From: Lathyrus oleraceus
Taxonomy: Eukaryota > Streptophyta > Magnoliopsida > Fabales > Fabaceae
DNA length: 64,000 nt
Assembly: GCF_024323335.1 (NCBI RefSeq)
Contig: NC_066585.1
Coordinates: 338,397,346 to 338,461,345, forward strand
Reading direction: 5' to 3'
How positions within the stretch are numbered: the first letter of the stretch is position 1; each line of letters starts with the position of its first letter. The notes below the pieces were generated by a model that worked only from the letters and a program-made list of their open reading frames with translations, made no database searches and was not told where the DNA came from. Made by a program: the position numbers and the translations under genes. Below, piece by piece: positions 12,623 to 24,396 of this stretch.

Positions 12623-13975
12623 TGAAGGTGTGAAAAACACAAGAAATTGGGGGTTTGAATTGGATTTTACAAGCAAAAGCTTTTTCCAAAACAAAAACAC
12701 CACTAACAAGTTAAATGATGAAGAGATAAAAACACAACGATTTTTATCTTGGTTCACTTGAAACTCAAAGTTAATCCAGTCCACCCGCCAAGGTGATTTG
12801 CCTTATACACAAGGACTTAATCCACTATAATCAACAGATTACAATAAACACAAAGAATAACCTTCTTTGTCTTCTTAAGGATCCAACTAAACCTTAGTCT
12901 CTTTAAGGACTCACAAAGAACAACTTTCTTTATCTTCTCAAGGATAACCTTCTTAAGGAATTAAACAAATAGTTTGAAGAATATTTAGTGTGTTACAAGA
13001 TGCTTCTACAAAAGCAGATTTACACAAATGAATAATAAATACTTAAAGAACATTGTATACAAAAGATGATACTTTTTCACAAAGAAAAATAGTTTGTCAA
13101 AATACTTGTGTAGATCAACATTTTCTTCAAGTCTCTAATGTATGCTTATATAGTGTAAGCATGTGACTATTGGAGGGCATAATGGGGAAAGCTCCTTGAG
13201 CGGCTTTTCATTGTTGGAAGAGAAAGGAATGATACCACGTACTGTCATTTCGCCCACATATTCAGTGAGAAGTGTGATGAATAGTACAGTCATTACCCAT
13301 GAAATCGTGTAGTGGAAGGTTGTTCGATTTGTACTATGTACTATTTGATCACGTTCCCATTTAATCTTATCTTCAGATTCATTGGCTTTTGATAAAATAT
13401 GATTGAAGCATGAATTAAAGAAGTAGAAAGCTGGATTCAGAAGCTTCAGAACCTTGGGTCAGAACCTTGACAACGTCAGTAGTCTGGCTTGAGTTCTTCA
13501 GTGTCTTCAGAATCTTCAGAGTCTTCATAATCCTCGGTCAGAACCTTGATAACTTCAATCGTCTGCCTTGAGATCTTTAGAAACTTCATCTACATAACAC
13601 AACTTCAAAAGCTTGTCATTCTTCAGAAGTTTGTTGATCAGAGTCACGTCCAGAAGCAAAAACTGAGAGAACATTGCAACAATAATATAGAGTCTCCTTA
13701 GAAGCTTCTGATGGGTGAAATAACATAGAAGCAGAAAGAACATTGCAGCAACAATATTGACGTCTTTCAGAACTTCTAATTGCAGCACATAAGCGGATTT
13801 GGAACACAAAGTTCAGAAATTGATAATTGTGCACATCATATGATCAGAATCAGAACTGGTTGTTAAAGCTACATAATGACAAACCATTAGGGTACCAAAA
13901 ATGTTCTCACACAAATACAACATTGTTATCATTAAAACTTAAGGTATAGATGCAGAACCAAATCTTGTTCTAACA
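12623..13975 (-). mobile_element. Solo LTR, Ty1/copia type, with TSD ACACC
   Basis: Read on the minus strand it starts TGTTAGAACAAGATTTGG and ends TTTTTCACACCTTCA (1353 bp). It is flanked by ACACC at 12618-12622 and 13976-13980, a perfect 5-bp target duplication. There is no internal region or second LTR, so the element was reduced by LTR-LTR recombination. The start resembles the LTR beginning at 63492, so the two are probably related families. Confidence 0.9.
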
Positions 13976-14198
13976 ACACCGAAATCATGAAAAAAAACCT
14001 ACCAGAATCAGCATCAATTGATGCATAATATTAGATTTGTCTTAAAATTAAAAGGATAAAATAGGAAGTGAAGTCTTTAAAAATCCATAAACATAAAATG
14101 TCCAAAACAACTAAGCTAGAACATCTGAGGTTATTCTTCAATCCATCCTGTATAGTTCTTGTGAGCTATCCAATCAGGATCAGCCTTTAAGTGAGAAT

Positions 14199-16751
14199 TG
14201 TAACACCCCGATTTAATTCCCGTATTTATTTATTAGGTGTTTATTTTAACTAATCATTATTTGGTGTGATAGTTAATTAAATATATGTTCTGGTGATTAT
14301 TTGAATTGTTTGAATATATGTGTTATTTGAATAATTGAATTTTATGAGTAGAAATAGCAATTGTCTAGTAATGGGTCTAATTAATTAGAATGAGTATATA
14401 AGTGGGTTAAGCCCATTATGAGTTAAAAATATAGTAAGGGTTTTATAGATTAGAGTTAGCTTTGTAAAACAAGAGAAGAAGAGAGAATAGAAGAGAAGAG
14501 AAGAGAAAGAGGAGAAGAAGAATGACCTAGAGATTTTATCTATAATAAGGTAAGGATGGAAATTCAAGTCGTCATGGGTAAACATAATGTATGTAATGTA
14601 TGTGGGTTAGATATCATGAACTTAGGATTTGAGGATTTGGATTTTGAGAAACCCTAACATGTGTTTATGTTTTAATCCATGAAATTTATGTTTATGTTAT
14701 GCTATGATGTTTCTATATTGAATTCCATGAATGGGTATGTGTATAGAACATGATTTGATGTATAATTGCATGTTTGAGTTTCACTTGAAAATGGTTGATT
14801 TGGGATTTTGGTGAAAATTAGTGGAGCTTAGAATCTTGTTTCTATGATCCTAATAGTTGTTATATGACATATATAGGTTGTATAACTATTTATTTCATGA
14901 AAAATGATGGATTAATGTGGTTTTATGATGAAAATTCGTGCTGGACAGCAGCATTTTTGCAACAGCAAATTTTCTAGTTTTTGACAGCATTTTTGCAACA
15001 TCAAATTTTCTAGTTTTTGACAGCATTTTCGCAACAGCAAATTTTCTGGGTTTTGACAGCATTTTGAAAAACTTGTAAATTCAATAACTTTTGAGTCGTA
15101 ACTCCATTTGAGGTGCCGTTTGGACCGTTATGAAGTTAAGAATATTATCTATAACGTAATATTCATTTTGATAACAGTAGATTAATATTTTATCAAAAGA
15201 ATCCTAATGTGGATATATTTTGTATGTGTGGTGAATGTGAATGACATGTTTTCTATTGTTTGGCATGTATTGGATGGTTTTAGATGGATTTTATGAAGAA
15301 ACATAATACTTGAAATTATGTATGTGATGATGTGAATTAGTTAATTTGATTAATAACATGAATTGGCTTGTTTGTTTTATGTTAATGTGTTGTGATGAGA
15401 TGATGAATGTTATTTGATGTATTGTTTGGGGTTGAAGTCATGTTAGGTGTATGTTGTGAAAATGTTGGTTGTGATCTGCTTATGTATGATTAAGGGGTTG
15501 CAATCGTCTTAATTGCATGAGTCTTGTTGTTGTTGCACACTTACACTAGCATGAGTCTATGAAAGAGGCAATGTTGGGTAATCTCGCGTAGATTATTTGC
15601 TTGTCCCAAACCTAACGTCGAATGGGGCTTGAAAGCTTAAGGCCGAATCGAGCTTTAGAGGTGGTTATCTAGTCTATTTGAGAGATGCTCAGTAAGCCGG
15701 AAATGATAACGGATGGGATCCACATGCATATCGCATTGAGTCACACATTGAGTCGCACATTGAGTCACACGTGTCGGTGTGATTTGTTGTTTGTGTGATT
15801 ATGTGATATGATTGTGTGGATATGATTTTGGTAGATATGCATATACGTGGATTTTAGGTGATCCATTTGATATGAATTATTGATGTGTTATTGATGTGAT
15901 ATGTGTGCATATTTGTGATATATGTGATAAAATGGTGACTTGTATACATTAGGGAATCATGTGAAAGTTGTATACATATTTGATGATGATTTGTAAATGA
16001 TGATGGATGATAATATGTACATGAAATCGATATGTTGTGAAATATGACTTTTGTACATCGTTTAGTATTTATAAATGAATACTTGTGGATTGCTGAGCCA
16101 TGTCGTATGATGGTAAACATGTGATTCTTTAATAAGATGATATGATGCATGTTTGTATGAAGCGTGACGAATTCTAATAATATATGTATGTTTGTTATAC
16201 ATTTCATATTATTGTATTTTTCTATAATGATTTGAATTCTCACCCTTCTGTTGGAATGATGTTCTATCGCGACATCGCTCAAGTATCGGAGATAGTGGTG
16301 CTTCGCATAAGGATTAGATTCAGAGGCTAGTTCTTGTTGTGTTTTGACCAGGTAGTCTACAATGCTCTGGTCATGTAACACTTGGGTTTATGGGATTATT
16401 TGTATTTGTTTTGATTTTGAGAGATATTGTTGTGCTCTCTTTTATCTTGTTATTTGGATATGTTGGTTTTGATGTTGAGTGGCCTTAGAGCCCAAAACGA
16501 TATTTTGTGGTAGATGATTTATGGGAATCATCACTATTTACCATTTATGAAGAGAGATGTTATTCCGTTGTGTGAGTTTGCATGTTGGTTATTTGGTTTT
16601 GATTTATAATACGTGTTACTTGTATGTGACCATAACATGTGTTGTTTCTGGAAGAAGTAAATGTGATACCCTCATGTATGCATGCTTTAATTTACTCTGA
16701 TCACACAATTGTATGATGTATTTGAGTAGTAGTAGTTTAGGGGGTGTTACA
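14199..16751 (+). mobile_element. Solo LTR of a Tekay-like chromovirus, TSD AGAAT
   Basis: Begins TGTAACACCCCG and ends GGGGTGTTACA (2553 bp), the same type of termini as the complete chromovirus at 17693. It is flanked by AGAAT at 14194-14198 and 16752-16756. It shares the phrases GAATTCTCACCCTT and CTCTGGTCATGTAACACT with that element but is a different family. A TATATAAG box lies near 14394. A threefold repeat of about 38 bp (GACAGCATTTTTGCAAC...) occupies 14941-15063. Confidence 0.92.
14941..15063 (+). repeat. Three tandem copies of an about 38-bp unit in the solo LTR
   Basis: Units share GCATTTTTGCAACAGCAAAT followed by TTTCTAGTTTTTGACA with few changes. The repeat lies downstream of the probable TATA box, so in the transcribed part of the LTR. 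Confidence 0.8.
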
Positions 16752-17199
16752 AGAATCATGTTTGTGAATATGTTTCTTCTTCACAGACTTCCTCTTGGTA
16801 ATAGTCTTTTTGTCAATTATAGATGACATTCATCTTCAACATTTGCAGAAGGCTTAACCCCTTTGATCTTTTTCTCTTTCATTATTATTTTAAAGGGTTT
16901 TGAATTTATAGACACCTCACTCATTTTGAAATGCAGATGTGAAGGTAGAAAGCGAAAAATAGCAGAAGATTAAGATCCTTGTTTGTAACGCATGTCCATA
17001 TAAAATGAGGTATAAAAACAAGCAAATTCTAAATTGTTTCATGTGCAACACCAACCTGAAGAGAGATAAACTCCCATGCCCAGCTCCATAGCATTGATTG
17101 CTATTAATTCTCACATGGATAGACATCAAGAGTATCCCTTAATTCCTTAGGGAGACTTATAAAACCCTAAACCCCGACTCTTAATATAAAAGAGAAAAT

Positions 17200-17692
17200 T
17201 ATACTATTTAGGAATGCTACTTCACACAAATCATGTATTTCATAGAATATTTTCAAATCGTAGTGGAAAATCAAATAATCCTCATAATAATCAATTAATA
17301 GATTAAACTACCAAATAACGAAAATAAACCTCAATAGAAAACTCCAAAACAAATAACGCATATATTTCCAGTGTTATAGACCAGAGCAGATGACAACTAA
17401 CTAAAAGAGATAAATAAAAATGAAAGAAGAAAGCTCCAAGGAAGTCTTCCACTCACAAGGGACTACTCCTAATAAGTATGTGTACATCAATTTGCACACA
17501 ACCAACAATACAAACAAGAAATGAGTGAGAATACATCTTACAAATGATAACATTGAAATTTAGCAACATGATGCTAACAACTAGTTCACAAATACATAAA
17601 TCACACCAAAAGCACAATCAAAATCAAATAATGATGTTAATGCTAATGCCACCAACTCATCATAGAAAATGCATGTGGTATCGGGTGTTTGG
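17200..17692 (-). repeat. Fragment 1 of a minus-strand chromovirus-like LTR
   Basis: Contains the reverse complement of chromovirus LTR landmarks, for example a CAGTGTTATAGACCAGAGCA stretch (compare GCTCTGGTCATGTAACACT at 19498) and CATGTATTTCATAGAATATT. It is interrupted at 17693 by the complete chromovirus and continues at 26567-26824 and 47712-48710. The left boundary is approximate. Confidence 0.5.
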
Positions 17693-18378
17693 TGTAACAA
17701 CCCTTTTTTTTTAGTATTGAATTATTATACTATTATTATTATAATTTTAATTTAATTATGTGGAGTGTTAATTAATTAATTGGTGTATTAATTCATTATC
17801 TAGTGGATATGAGAAATAATTAAATAATTGAATTAATTAATTAACTTGGTTGCATAGTGAGTGGTTAATTATTTAAATTTAAATAGAGGTATTTAAATAT
17901 TAGGTATTATTGGGCCTAGTGATTAAATTAGATGATTTAAGCCCAACTAGAATACTATTATAAATAGTAAGAGTGAAGGAAGTGAGAATTAGAATTCACT
18001 TGAGCACTGAAAGCAATAGAGAAAGAGGAGAGAAAAAATGAGAGGAGTCAAGGTTTCCATCAAATTGACAAGGTAAGGGGGGAAATCCTTATCATTATGG
18101 GTTAGTATGATTGGGTCAATGGGTAGGAACATGTTTTAGGTTGAAATCCTTAATTGGCATGATTTGGAATTATTAGGTCTTGATAAATACTCTTGAATTG
18201 TGATGATTAAATTATGCTAAAACTGTGAATGAATATATAATTGGATGAGTCATAATTTTCTAAACGTGTAGCTTTTTACGGAATCGAAATCGGAGGTCCG
18301 GAAGTCCTCCAACGATGAAAAATGCAGGGAAATCTGGATTCTGTTTCGTATTAGCGCAGGAACAGCTTTCTGTTTTGC

Positions 18379-18557
18379 GTTAACCGGTTAACCCAGGGCG
18401 TTAACCGGTTAACACTGTTATAATAGTGAGAAAATTGAATTCTGTCTTGCGTTAACCGGTTAACCCAGGGCGTTAACCGGTTAACACTGTTAGAAATTGC
18501 CAAGAAGCGCATTCTGTTTTGCGTTAACCGATTAACCTAGGGCGTTAACCGGTTAAC
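18379..18557. promoter_or_regulatory. Array of six GTTAACCGGTTAAC palindromes (5' LTR)
   Basis: Perfect 14-bp palindromes start at 18379, 18400, 18451, 18472 and 18544; one copy with a single change starts at 18523. They come in three pairs: 21 bp within a pair, 72 bp between pairs. The half-site GGTTAAC resembles GT-1/trihelix boxes (known motif family); function here is unknown. The array is probably transcribed, so each copy could also form an RNA hairpin. Confidence 0.85.
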
Positions 18558-18886
18558 ACTGTTTGAAAAGTGAAAAACTGATATTTAAATGTTGTGTGCA
18601 TTTTGGAATGAAACCTATGTGTACATATTTGATGATTGGCCTATATTGGTGAATAATATATTGTATGAATGTGTATGTATACCATTATTGAATTGTGAAT
18701 GATTTATGGTTATGGATGTGTATATGTAATCGTAATTGATGTGTTGTGATGAATGTGTATATGTACCAATTGTGAGTCATGGTGATATGTGGGATGTTAA
18801 AACGGTATATAGATGGTCTTAATTACATATGTGTTGGTATGTGCGCATTCATTCATAGCATGGTTGACTTCATTGTGGAAGTGGTT

Positions 18887-19060
18887 AAGCGGTGATCCTT
18901 CATTGGAAACAGACGTAGCAGACGTTAATCCTTAATTGGGATTAGGCGTAGTATTTAAGCGGTGATCCTTCATTGGAAACAGACGTAGCAGACGTTAATC
19001 CTTAATTGGGATTAGGCGTAGTATTAAGCGGTGATCCTTCATTGGAAACAGACGTAGGGC
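18887..19060 (+). repeat. 70-bp tandem repeat, about 2.5 copies (5' LTR)
   Basis: Unit begins AAGCGGTGATCCTTCATTGG and includes CTTAATTGGGATTAGGCGTA. Copies start at 18887, 18957 and 19026; the last is partial. The same array is at 25591-25760 in the 3' LTR. Confidence 0.95.
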
Positions 19061-19855
19061 TTTGGTCTTGTCCGGATCAGAAGCATGGCTTGGATTCTAG
19101 ATATTGAATCGGAAAGTGGTGAAACTTTGAGTTCACATTGAGGTACCACATGCATAGAGTCACATTGTCTTGCATTGATATAGTTATGTGATCATTGAAT
19201 GCATGTATTGATGTGGGTGTGATGCATGTTTGAAATATGTGAGATGATTGTTGGTTAATATTATTGATGTGATTATACAAAGTGTGATGAATTCTTAAAT
19301 TGTGTTTTAATTCATTGTGCCTTATTATGCTATTTCATAATGATTTGAATTCTCACCCTTTCTGTTTGAATGTTACCTTTACATGGGTATCATGCAGATA
19401 CTACAGAGTAGTATTGCTGGAGTAGGTGGACGGTAGCTCGCTCAAGATTAGCTGGAGAGTTTCCGTATTTAGTTTGAAATTAGGTAATGAGTCAATGCTC
19501 TGGTCATGTAACACTAGGTAGATTAGTGGTATTGAACTCATATCTTATTTTGATATGCTTTATGTCATTAATTGTTTTATTTTATTTGAAGTGATTATTG
19601 AGAGATGATCATGGTATGGGACATGGATCATATTATGAAATACATGAGTATTCTTTATTTTCCGCTGCGAACGCATATTGCTTGAATATTCATGATGAGT
19701 GAAATGTGTTATTTTGAATGACCAGGTGTATTGTTGGTTTTTGAAAGTTTTAAAATTCGAAAACGTTGATGTGACGCCCTTTTCTTTATATGCGTGCTTA
19801 TTTACTCTGATTATATGCTAAATAATTTGGGGTAGAAAAAGGGGTGTTACAATAG

Positions 19856-19871
19856 TGGTATCAGAGCATGG
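19856..19871 (+). other. Primer binding site of the chromovirus (tRNA-iMet)
   Basis: TGGTATCAGAGCATGG lies 4 bases after the 5' LTR. It matches the 3' end complement of initiator methionine tRNA, the usual primer for chromoviruses. Confidence 0.93.
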
Positions 19872-19970
19872 TCGACCAGTTGGTCAATAGTAGTAGGTTT
19901 TCCGTGGTATTTGATTTGTGTATCTGACACGATCGATACTGTTTGTTTGATGTTTCAGGTTGTTAAGACA

Positions 19971-20593
19971 ATGGTTGCAGGCAGGAATGACGATTCCATT
20001 GCTGAGGCGCTGAGGATGCTGGCGGAATCCATGGGTCAGATCCATCAAGCGAATGCCCATCAAGCGAATGCGAATACCGGTAACCAAAAGGGAGATGATG
20101 ATGAGTTCCGTGCTTTGGGGAGATTCCAGCGGAACAATCCTCCTATCTTTGAGGGTGAGCATGCACCTGAGAAAGCTCAAGCTTGGCTGAAAGCAATTGA
20201 GAAGATCTTCAGAGTCATGAACTGTACTGATGCTCAGAAAGTGCAGTTTGGTACCCATATGCTTGAGAAGGAAGCTGGAGATTGGTGGAATAACACTCTT
20301 CAGAGGTTCGAAGAAGACAACATTGAAGTTACTTAGACTCTTTTCCGTGATACCTTCTTGGAGAACTATTTCCCAGAAGATTGTCGTGGGAAGAAAGAGG
20401 CGGAGTTTCTTGAATTGAAGCAAGGAAATGGTACCGTTGCTGATTATGCTGCTAGATTTCAGGAGCTTATCAAGTATTGTCCTCATTACAATACTGCTAA
20501 TGCTGAGAGATCTAAATGTTTGAAGTTTGTGAATGGCTTGAGACATGATATCAAGAAGGCCATTGGTTACCAACAAATTACTCGTTTTACAGA
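19971..20593 (+). pseudogene. Chromovirus gag, N-terminal part, with nonsense and frameshift
   Basis: Gag is the particle protein. The frame opens at ATG 19971 (MVAGRNDDSIAEALRML) and carries the retrotransposon gag domain (RFQRNNPPIFEGEH, QAWLKAIEKIF, GDWWNNTL). TAG at 20334-20336 replaces what is normally a tryptophan codon in related elements. The frame then continues (ENYFPEDCRGKKEAEFLEL, FVNGLRHDIKKAIGY) until a one-base loss near 20595 shifts it into the frame of the next feature. Both lesions are in this copy, not ORF ambiguity, because homology resumes cleanly on each side. Confidence 0.9.
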
Positions 20594-21559
20594 ATGGTTA
20601 ACAAGAGCCGGATTTATGACGAGGATAGTAGGGAGAGCGCTTCTGTCTACAAGAGTCTGAAGGGGAAAAACCAAGATCGGGGAAAACCATATGATGACAA
20701 GAGGAGACAATCTAGTGTTGGCAAGAAGCCAAGTGGGGGAGTATCTTCTATTCCACTTAAGTGCTTCAAATGTGGTGTGGAAGGTCATCGTGCTACGGAG
20801 TGTAGTAGAGATTCTGGGAAGTGTTTCAATTGTGGCAGGATGGGTCACAGAGCAAACCAGTGTAGGGTTGGTTCGAACGTAACTTGTTTCAACTGTGATG
20901 AGAAAGGTCACATTAGTTCGCAATGTGATAAGCCGAAGAAGGAGCAAGTGAAGGGAAAGGTGTTTGCATTGTCTGGTGCGGAGACCACTACCGATGATAG
21001 ACTAATCCAAGGTACGTGCTTTATTAATGGTACACCTTTGATTGCCATTATTGATACCGGTGCAACACATTCTTTCATTTCTTTGGATTGTGCTAAGAGG
21101 CTGAATCTCATATTATCTGATATGCGTAGAAGTATGATTATTGATACACCTGCTATGGGTTCTGTTTCTACTTCCTATGTGTGTTTGAATTGTCCGTTGA
21201 GTATATTTGGTAGGGATTTTGGAATTGATTTAATTTGTCTTCCGTTAGAGCAACTCAACGTGATTTTGGGCATGAATTGGTTAAAAGTTAATCGGGTGTA
21301 TATCAACTGTTTCGAGAAGACGGTTATTTTTCCTGAGGTTGATGCTAAGGAAGATTGGTGTGTGTCTGCTAAGCAAGTTGATGAATCGGTGCAAGATGGT
21401 GCCGAGTTGTTTATGCTATTGGCAACTTTGGATATTCGGGAGAAGAGGACGATCGAAGAACTGCCAATAGTTTGTGAATTTGCGAAGGTATTTCCGGAAG
21501 ATATAAGTGATTTACCGCCGGAACGAGAGGTCGAGTTTTCAATTGATTTAGTTCCTTGA
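20594..21559 (+). pseudogene. Chromovirus gag C-terminus and aspartic protease
   Basis: Contains three CCHC zinc knuckles in a row: CFKCGVEGHRATEC, CFNCGRMGHRANQC and CFNCDEKGHISSQC, which bind nucleic acid in the particle. The retropepsin-like protease follows with active site IIDTGATHSFIS near residue 153, then LNVILGMNWL. The frame ends at TGA 21557-21559, one residue before the start of the RT region; homology continues directly, so this is a nonsense change inside a single gag-pol frame. Three knuckles is more than the one usual in chromoviruses of animals and fungi but is common in plant members. Confidence 0.92.
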
Positions 21560-22338
21560 ACTAGTCCTGTATCGATGGCTCCCTATCGAATGTCCGCTTC
21601 TGAGTTGAAAGAGTTGAAGAGTCAACTTGAAGACTTACTCGAGAAGAAGTTTATTCGTCCTAGTGTGTCGCCGTGGGGTGCACCTGTGCTATTGGTCAAG
21701 AAGAAAGAAGGTTCTATGAGATTATGTGTTGATTATAGACAACTGAATAAAGTGACGATTAAGAACAAGTATCCACTTTCGAGGATTGACGATATGATGG
21801 ATCAGCTGGTTGGAGCTTGCGTGTTTAGCAAAATTGATTTGAGGTCTGGGTATCATCAGATTCGTGTAAAGGCTGAGGATATTCAGAAGACTGCTTTTAG
21901 GACAAGGTACGGTCACTACGAGTACTCCGTGATGCCTTTTGGGGTGACGAATGCACCTGGTGTATTTATGGAGTATATGAATATAATATTTCATGATTAT
22001 CTGGATAAGTTTGTAGTTGTGTTCATCGATGATATATTGATTTATTCCAAGGGAGAAGAGGATCATGCAGAGCATTTGAAGGTTGTGTTATCGGTGTTGA
22101 AAGAGAGGAAGTTGTTTGCTAAACTCTCTAAATGTGAATTTTGGTTGAGTGAAGTAAGTTTTCTTGGACATGTGATTTCGAGCGGTGGGATTTCTGTGGA
22201 TCCTACGAAGATCGAAGCTGTATCTCAGTGGGAAGCTCCTAAGTCTGTTGCTGAGATTCGAAGTTTCCTTGGTTTGGCTGGTTATTATAGGAAGTTCATT
22301 GAGGGGTTTTCTAAGTTGTCATTACCGTTGAGCAGTTG
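21560..22338 (+). pseudogene. Chromovirus reverse transcriptase, polymerase domain
   Basis: RNA-dependent DNA polymerase of the element. Visible motifs in order: [71 protein letters not shown], the catalytic [10 protein letters not shown], and [11 protein letters not shown]. The catalytic aspartates (D in KIDLRSGY and both in FIDD) are intact. The frame shifts by one base near 22335, where the sequence passes into the RNase H part. Expression is blocked by that shift and by the upstream stops. Confidence 0.95.
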
Positions 22339-24354
22339 ACTAGGAAGGGTCAAGCTTTCATTTGGACTTCGCAGTGTGAAGCGAATTTTCAAGAGCTTAA
22401 GAGAAGATTGACTACGGCTCCTATTTTGATTTTACCGGATCTGTTAGAAACCTTCGTTGTGTATTGCGATGCTTCTTTGTTGGGTTTGGGAGGTGTTCTG
22501 ATGCAAAAGGGGCAAGTAGTAGCTTATGCTTCAAGGCAACTCAAGGTTCATGAGAAGAATTATCCGACGCATGATTTAGAGTTGGCCGCCGTTGTGTTTG
22601 TGTTGAAGCTTTGGAGACATTACTTGTTTGGATCGAGGTTTGATGTGTTTAGTGATCACAAAAGTTTGAAGTACTTGTTCGATCAGAAAGAATTGAATAT
22701 GAGGCAAAGGAGATGGTTGGAATTCTTGAAGGATTATGATTTTGGTTTGAATTATCATCCTGGGAAGGCGAATGTTGTAGCCGATGCATTGAGTAGGAAG
22801 TCATTGCATATGTCTATGTTGATGATGCAAGAGTTTGAATTGTTGGAGCAATTTAGGGATTTGAGTTTGGTTTGTGAAGCGACGTCTTCGTGTGTTAAGC
22901 TTGGGATGTTGAAGCTTACGTGTGACATTCTTGACGAGATTAGAGAAGGTCAGAGGTCAGATTTGAAGTTAGTCGATGTTATGACATTGATTAACCAAGG
23001 TAAAGGTGGTGACTTTCAGATTGATAAGAATGGTATCATGAGGTGTCGTGATCGAGTGTGTGTTCCGGATGGTATGGATTTGAGAAAGAGGATTCTTGAG
23101 GAAGGGCATAGAAGTGGTCTGAGTATTCATCCTGGTGCTACTAAGATGTATCAAGACTTGAGGAAGACGTTTTGGTGGCAAGGTATGAAGAAGGATGTAG
23201 TGGAATTTGTGTATTCATGTTTGACTTGTCAAAAGTCAAAGATTGAACATCAAAAGCCGTCTGGTTTGATGCAATCGTTATCTATTCCCGAGTGGAAGTG
23301 GGATAGTATCTCTATGGATTTTGTTTCGGGCTTACCAAGAACATCGAGTAATTGTGAGGCGATTTGGGTCGTTGTGGACAGACTGACGAAGTGTGCTCAT
23401 TTTATTCCGATGAGAATGGATTATTCGATGGAGAGACTTGCTAAGTTGTACGTCGAGAGAAATGTGTGTTTGCATAGTATACCGTCGAGTATTGTTTCGG
23501 ATAGAGATCCGAGGTTCACTTCGAGATTTTGGGAAGGTTTGCAAAGTGCTTTGGGTACGAAATTGCGCTTGAGTTCAGCATATCATCCGCAAACTGATGG
23601 TCAAACGGAGAGGACTATTCAGTCACTTGAAGATCTTTTGAGGTCTTGTGTTTTGGAACAAGGAGGAAATTGGGATAGTTTCTTGCCTTTAATCGAGTTT
23701 ACATATAATAATAGTTTCCATTCGAGTATTGGAATGGCACCGTTTGAGGCCCTTTATGGCAGAAGGTGTAGAACTCCTTTATGTTGGTACGAATCGGGAG
23801 AGAGTGCTGTGGTTGGACCCGAGTTGATTCAAGAGACTACAGATAAGATTAAGATGATTCAAGGGAAGATGAAGGCTTCTCAGAGTCGTCAAAAGAGTTA
23901 TCATGATAAGAGGAGGAAAGCTCTTGAGTTTGAGAAAGATGAGCATGTGTTTCTTCGAGTTACGCCAATAACGGGTGTTGGTATAGCTTTGAAGTCGCGT
24001 AAGTTGACGTCGTGCTTCATTGGTCCTTATCAAATTTCCGAGAGGATAGGTGAAGTGGCATATCGGATTGCATTACCACCATCACTTTCTAATCTTCATG
24101 ATGTATTCCATGTGTCTCAATTGAGGAAGTACATTGCGGATCCATCGCATGTTGTTCCATTAGATGATGTGCAAGTACGGGATAATTTGACGGTTGATAC
24201 ATCACCTGTGCGGATTGAAGATCGAGAAGTGAAGAAGCTTCGTGGTAAGGAGATTGCTTTGGTAAAAGTGATATGGGGCGGAGTCGCTAATGGAAATATT
24301 ACGTGGGAACTCGAGGATAAGATGAGGGAATCATATCCGGAGTTGTTCGTTTGA
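22336..24354 (+). pseudogene. Chromovirus RNase H, integrase and chromodomain
   Basis: 672-codon open frame. RNase H (about residues 40-155) shows YCDASLLGLGGVLMQ and FSDHKSLKYLF, ending NVVADALSRK. Integrase has an HHCC zinc-binding domain (HRSGLSIHPGATKMY ... YSCLTCQKSK), the catalytic core (ISMDFVSGLPRT, VSDRDPRFTSRFW, AYHPQTDGQTERTIQSLEDLLR) with D, D and E in place, and GPYQISERIGEVAYRIALP. The C-terminal KVIWGG ... ITWELEDKMRESYP is a group II chromodomain-like tail, as in Tekay-clade elements, thought to guide integration to heterochromatin. The frame itself is undamaged, but it has lost its link to RT. The listed start is only the first ATG in this frame. Confidence 0.95.
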
Positions 24355-24381
24355 GGTAAATTTTCGAGGACGAAAATCTTT

Positions 24382-24396
24382 TAAGTGGGGGAGAGT
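24382..24396 (+). other. Polypurine tract of the chromovirus
   Basis: AAGTGGGGGAGAGT directly before the 3' LTR start TGTAAC. It follows a conserved GAGGACGAAAATCTTTTAAG stretch downstream of the pol stop. Confidence 0.9.

Larger units (their letters stand above)
14131..16829 (-). pseudogene. Tail of an unidentified minus-strand ORF, split by a solo LTR
   Basis: With the solo LTR (14199-16751) and one copy of its AGAAT duplication ignored, a reading frame runs across the insertion point from about 16829 to a TAA at 14131-14133. The piece is basic: lysine-rich upstream (KRKSVKKKH), then DPDWIAHKNY, ending GWIEE. A one-base shift near 16825 joins it to another open stretch (KPSANVEDECHL). It belongs to the internal region of the element whose LTR is at 10886-11984. 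I do not recognise the product. Confidence 0.45.
17693..19851 (+). repeat. 5' LTR of the chromovirus
   Basis: 2159 bp. TATA-type sequence (TATTATAAATAG) near 17955 implies transcription from about 17985. The R/U5 part then contains six copies of a 14-bp palindrome (18379-18557) and a 70-bp tandem repeat (18887-19060). Confidence 0.95.

Noticed and set aside
15854..16381. 175-codon histidine-rich minus-strand open frame
   Set aside because: It lies wholly inside the solo LTR 14199-16751, is low in complexity (TG/AT-rich DNA) and shows no domain; LTR shadow.
19884..20576. 230-codon minus-strand open frame
   Set aside because: Antisense shadow of the chromovirus gag, whose sense strand has clear homology.
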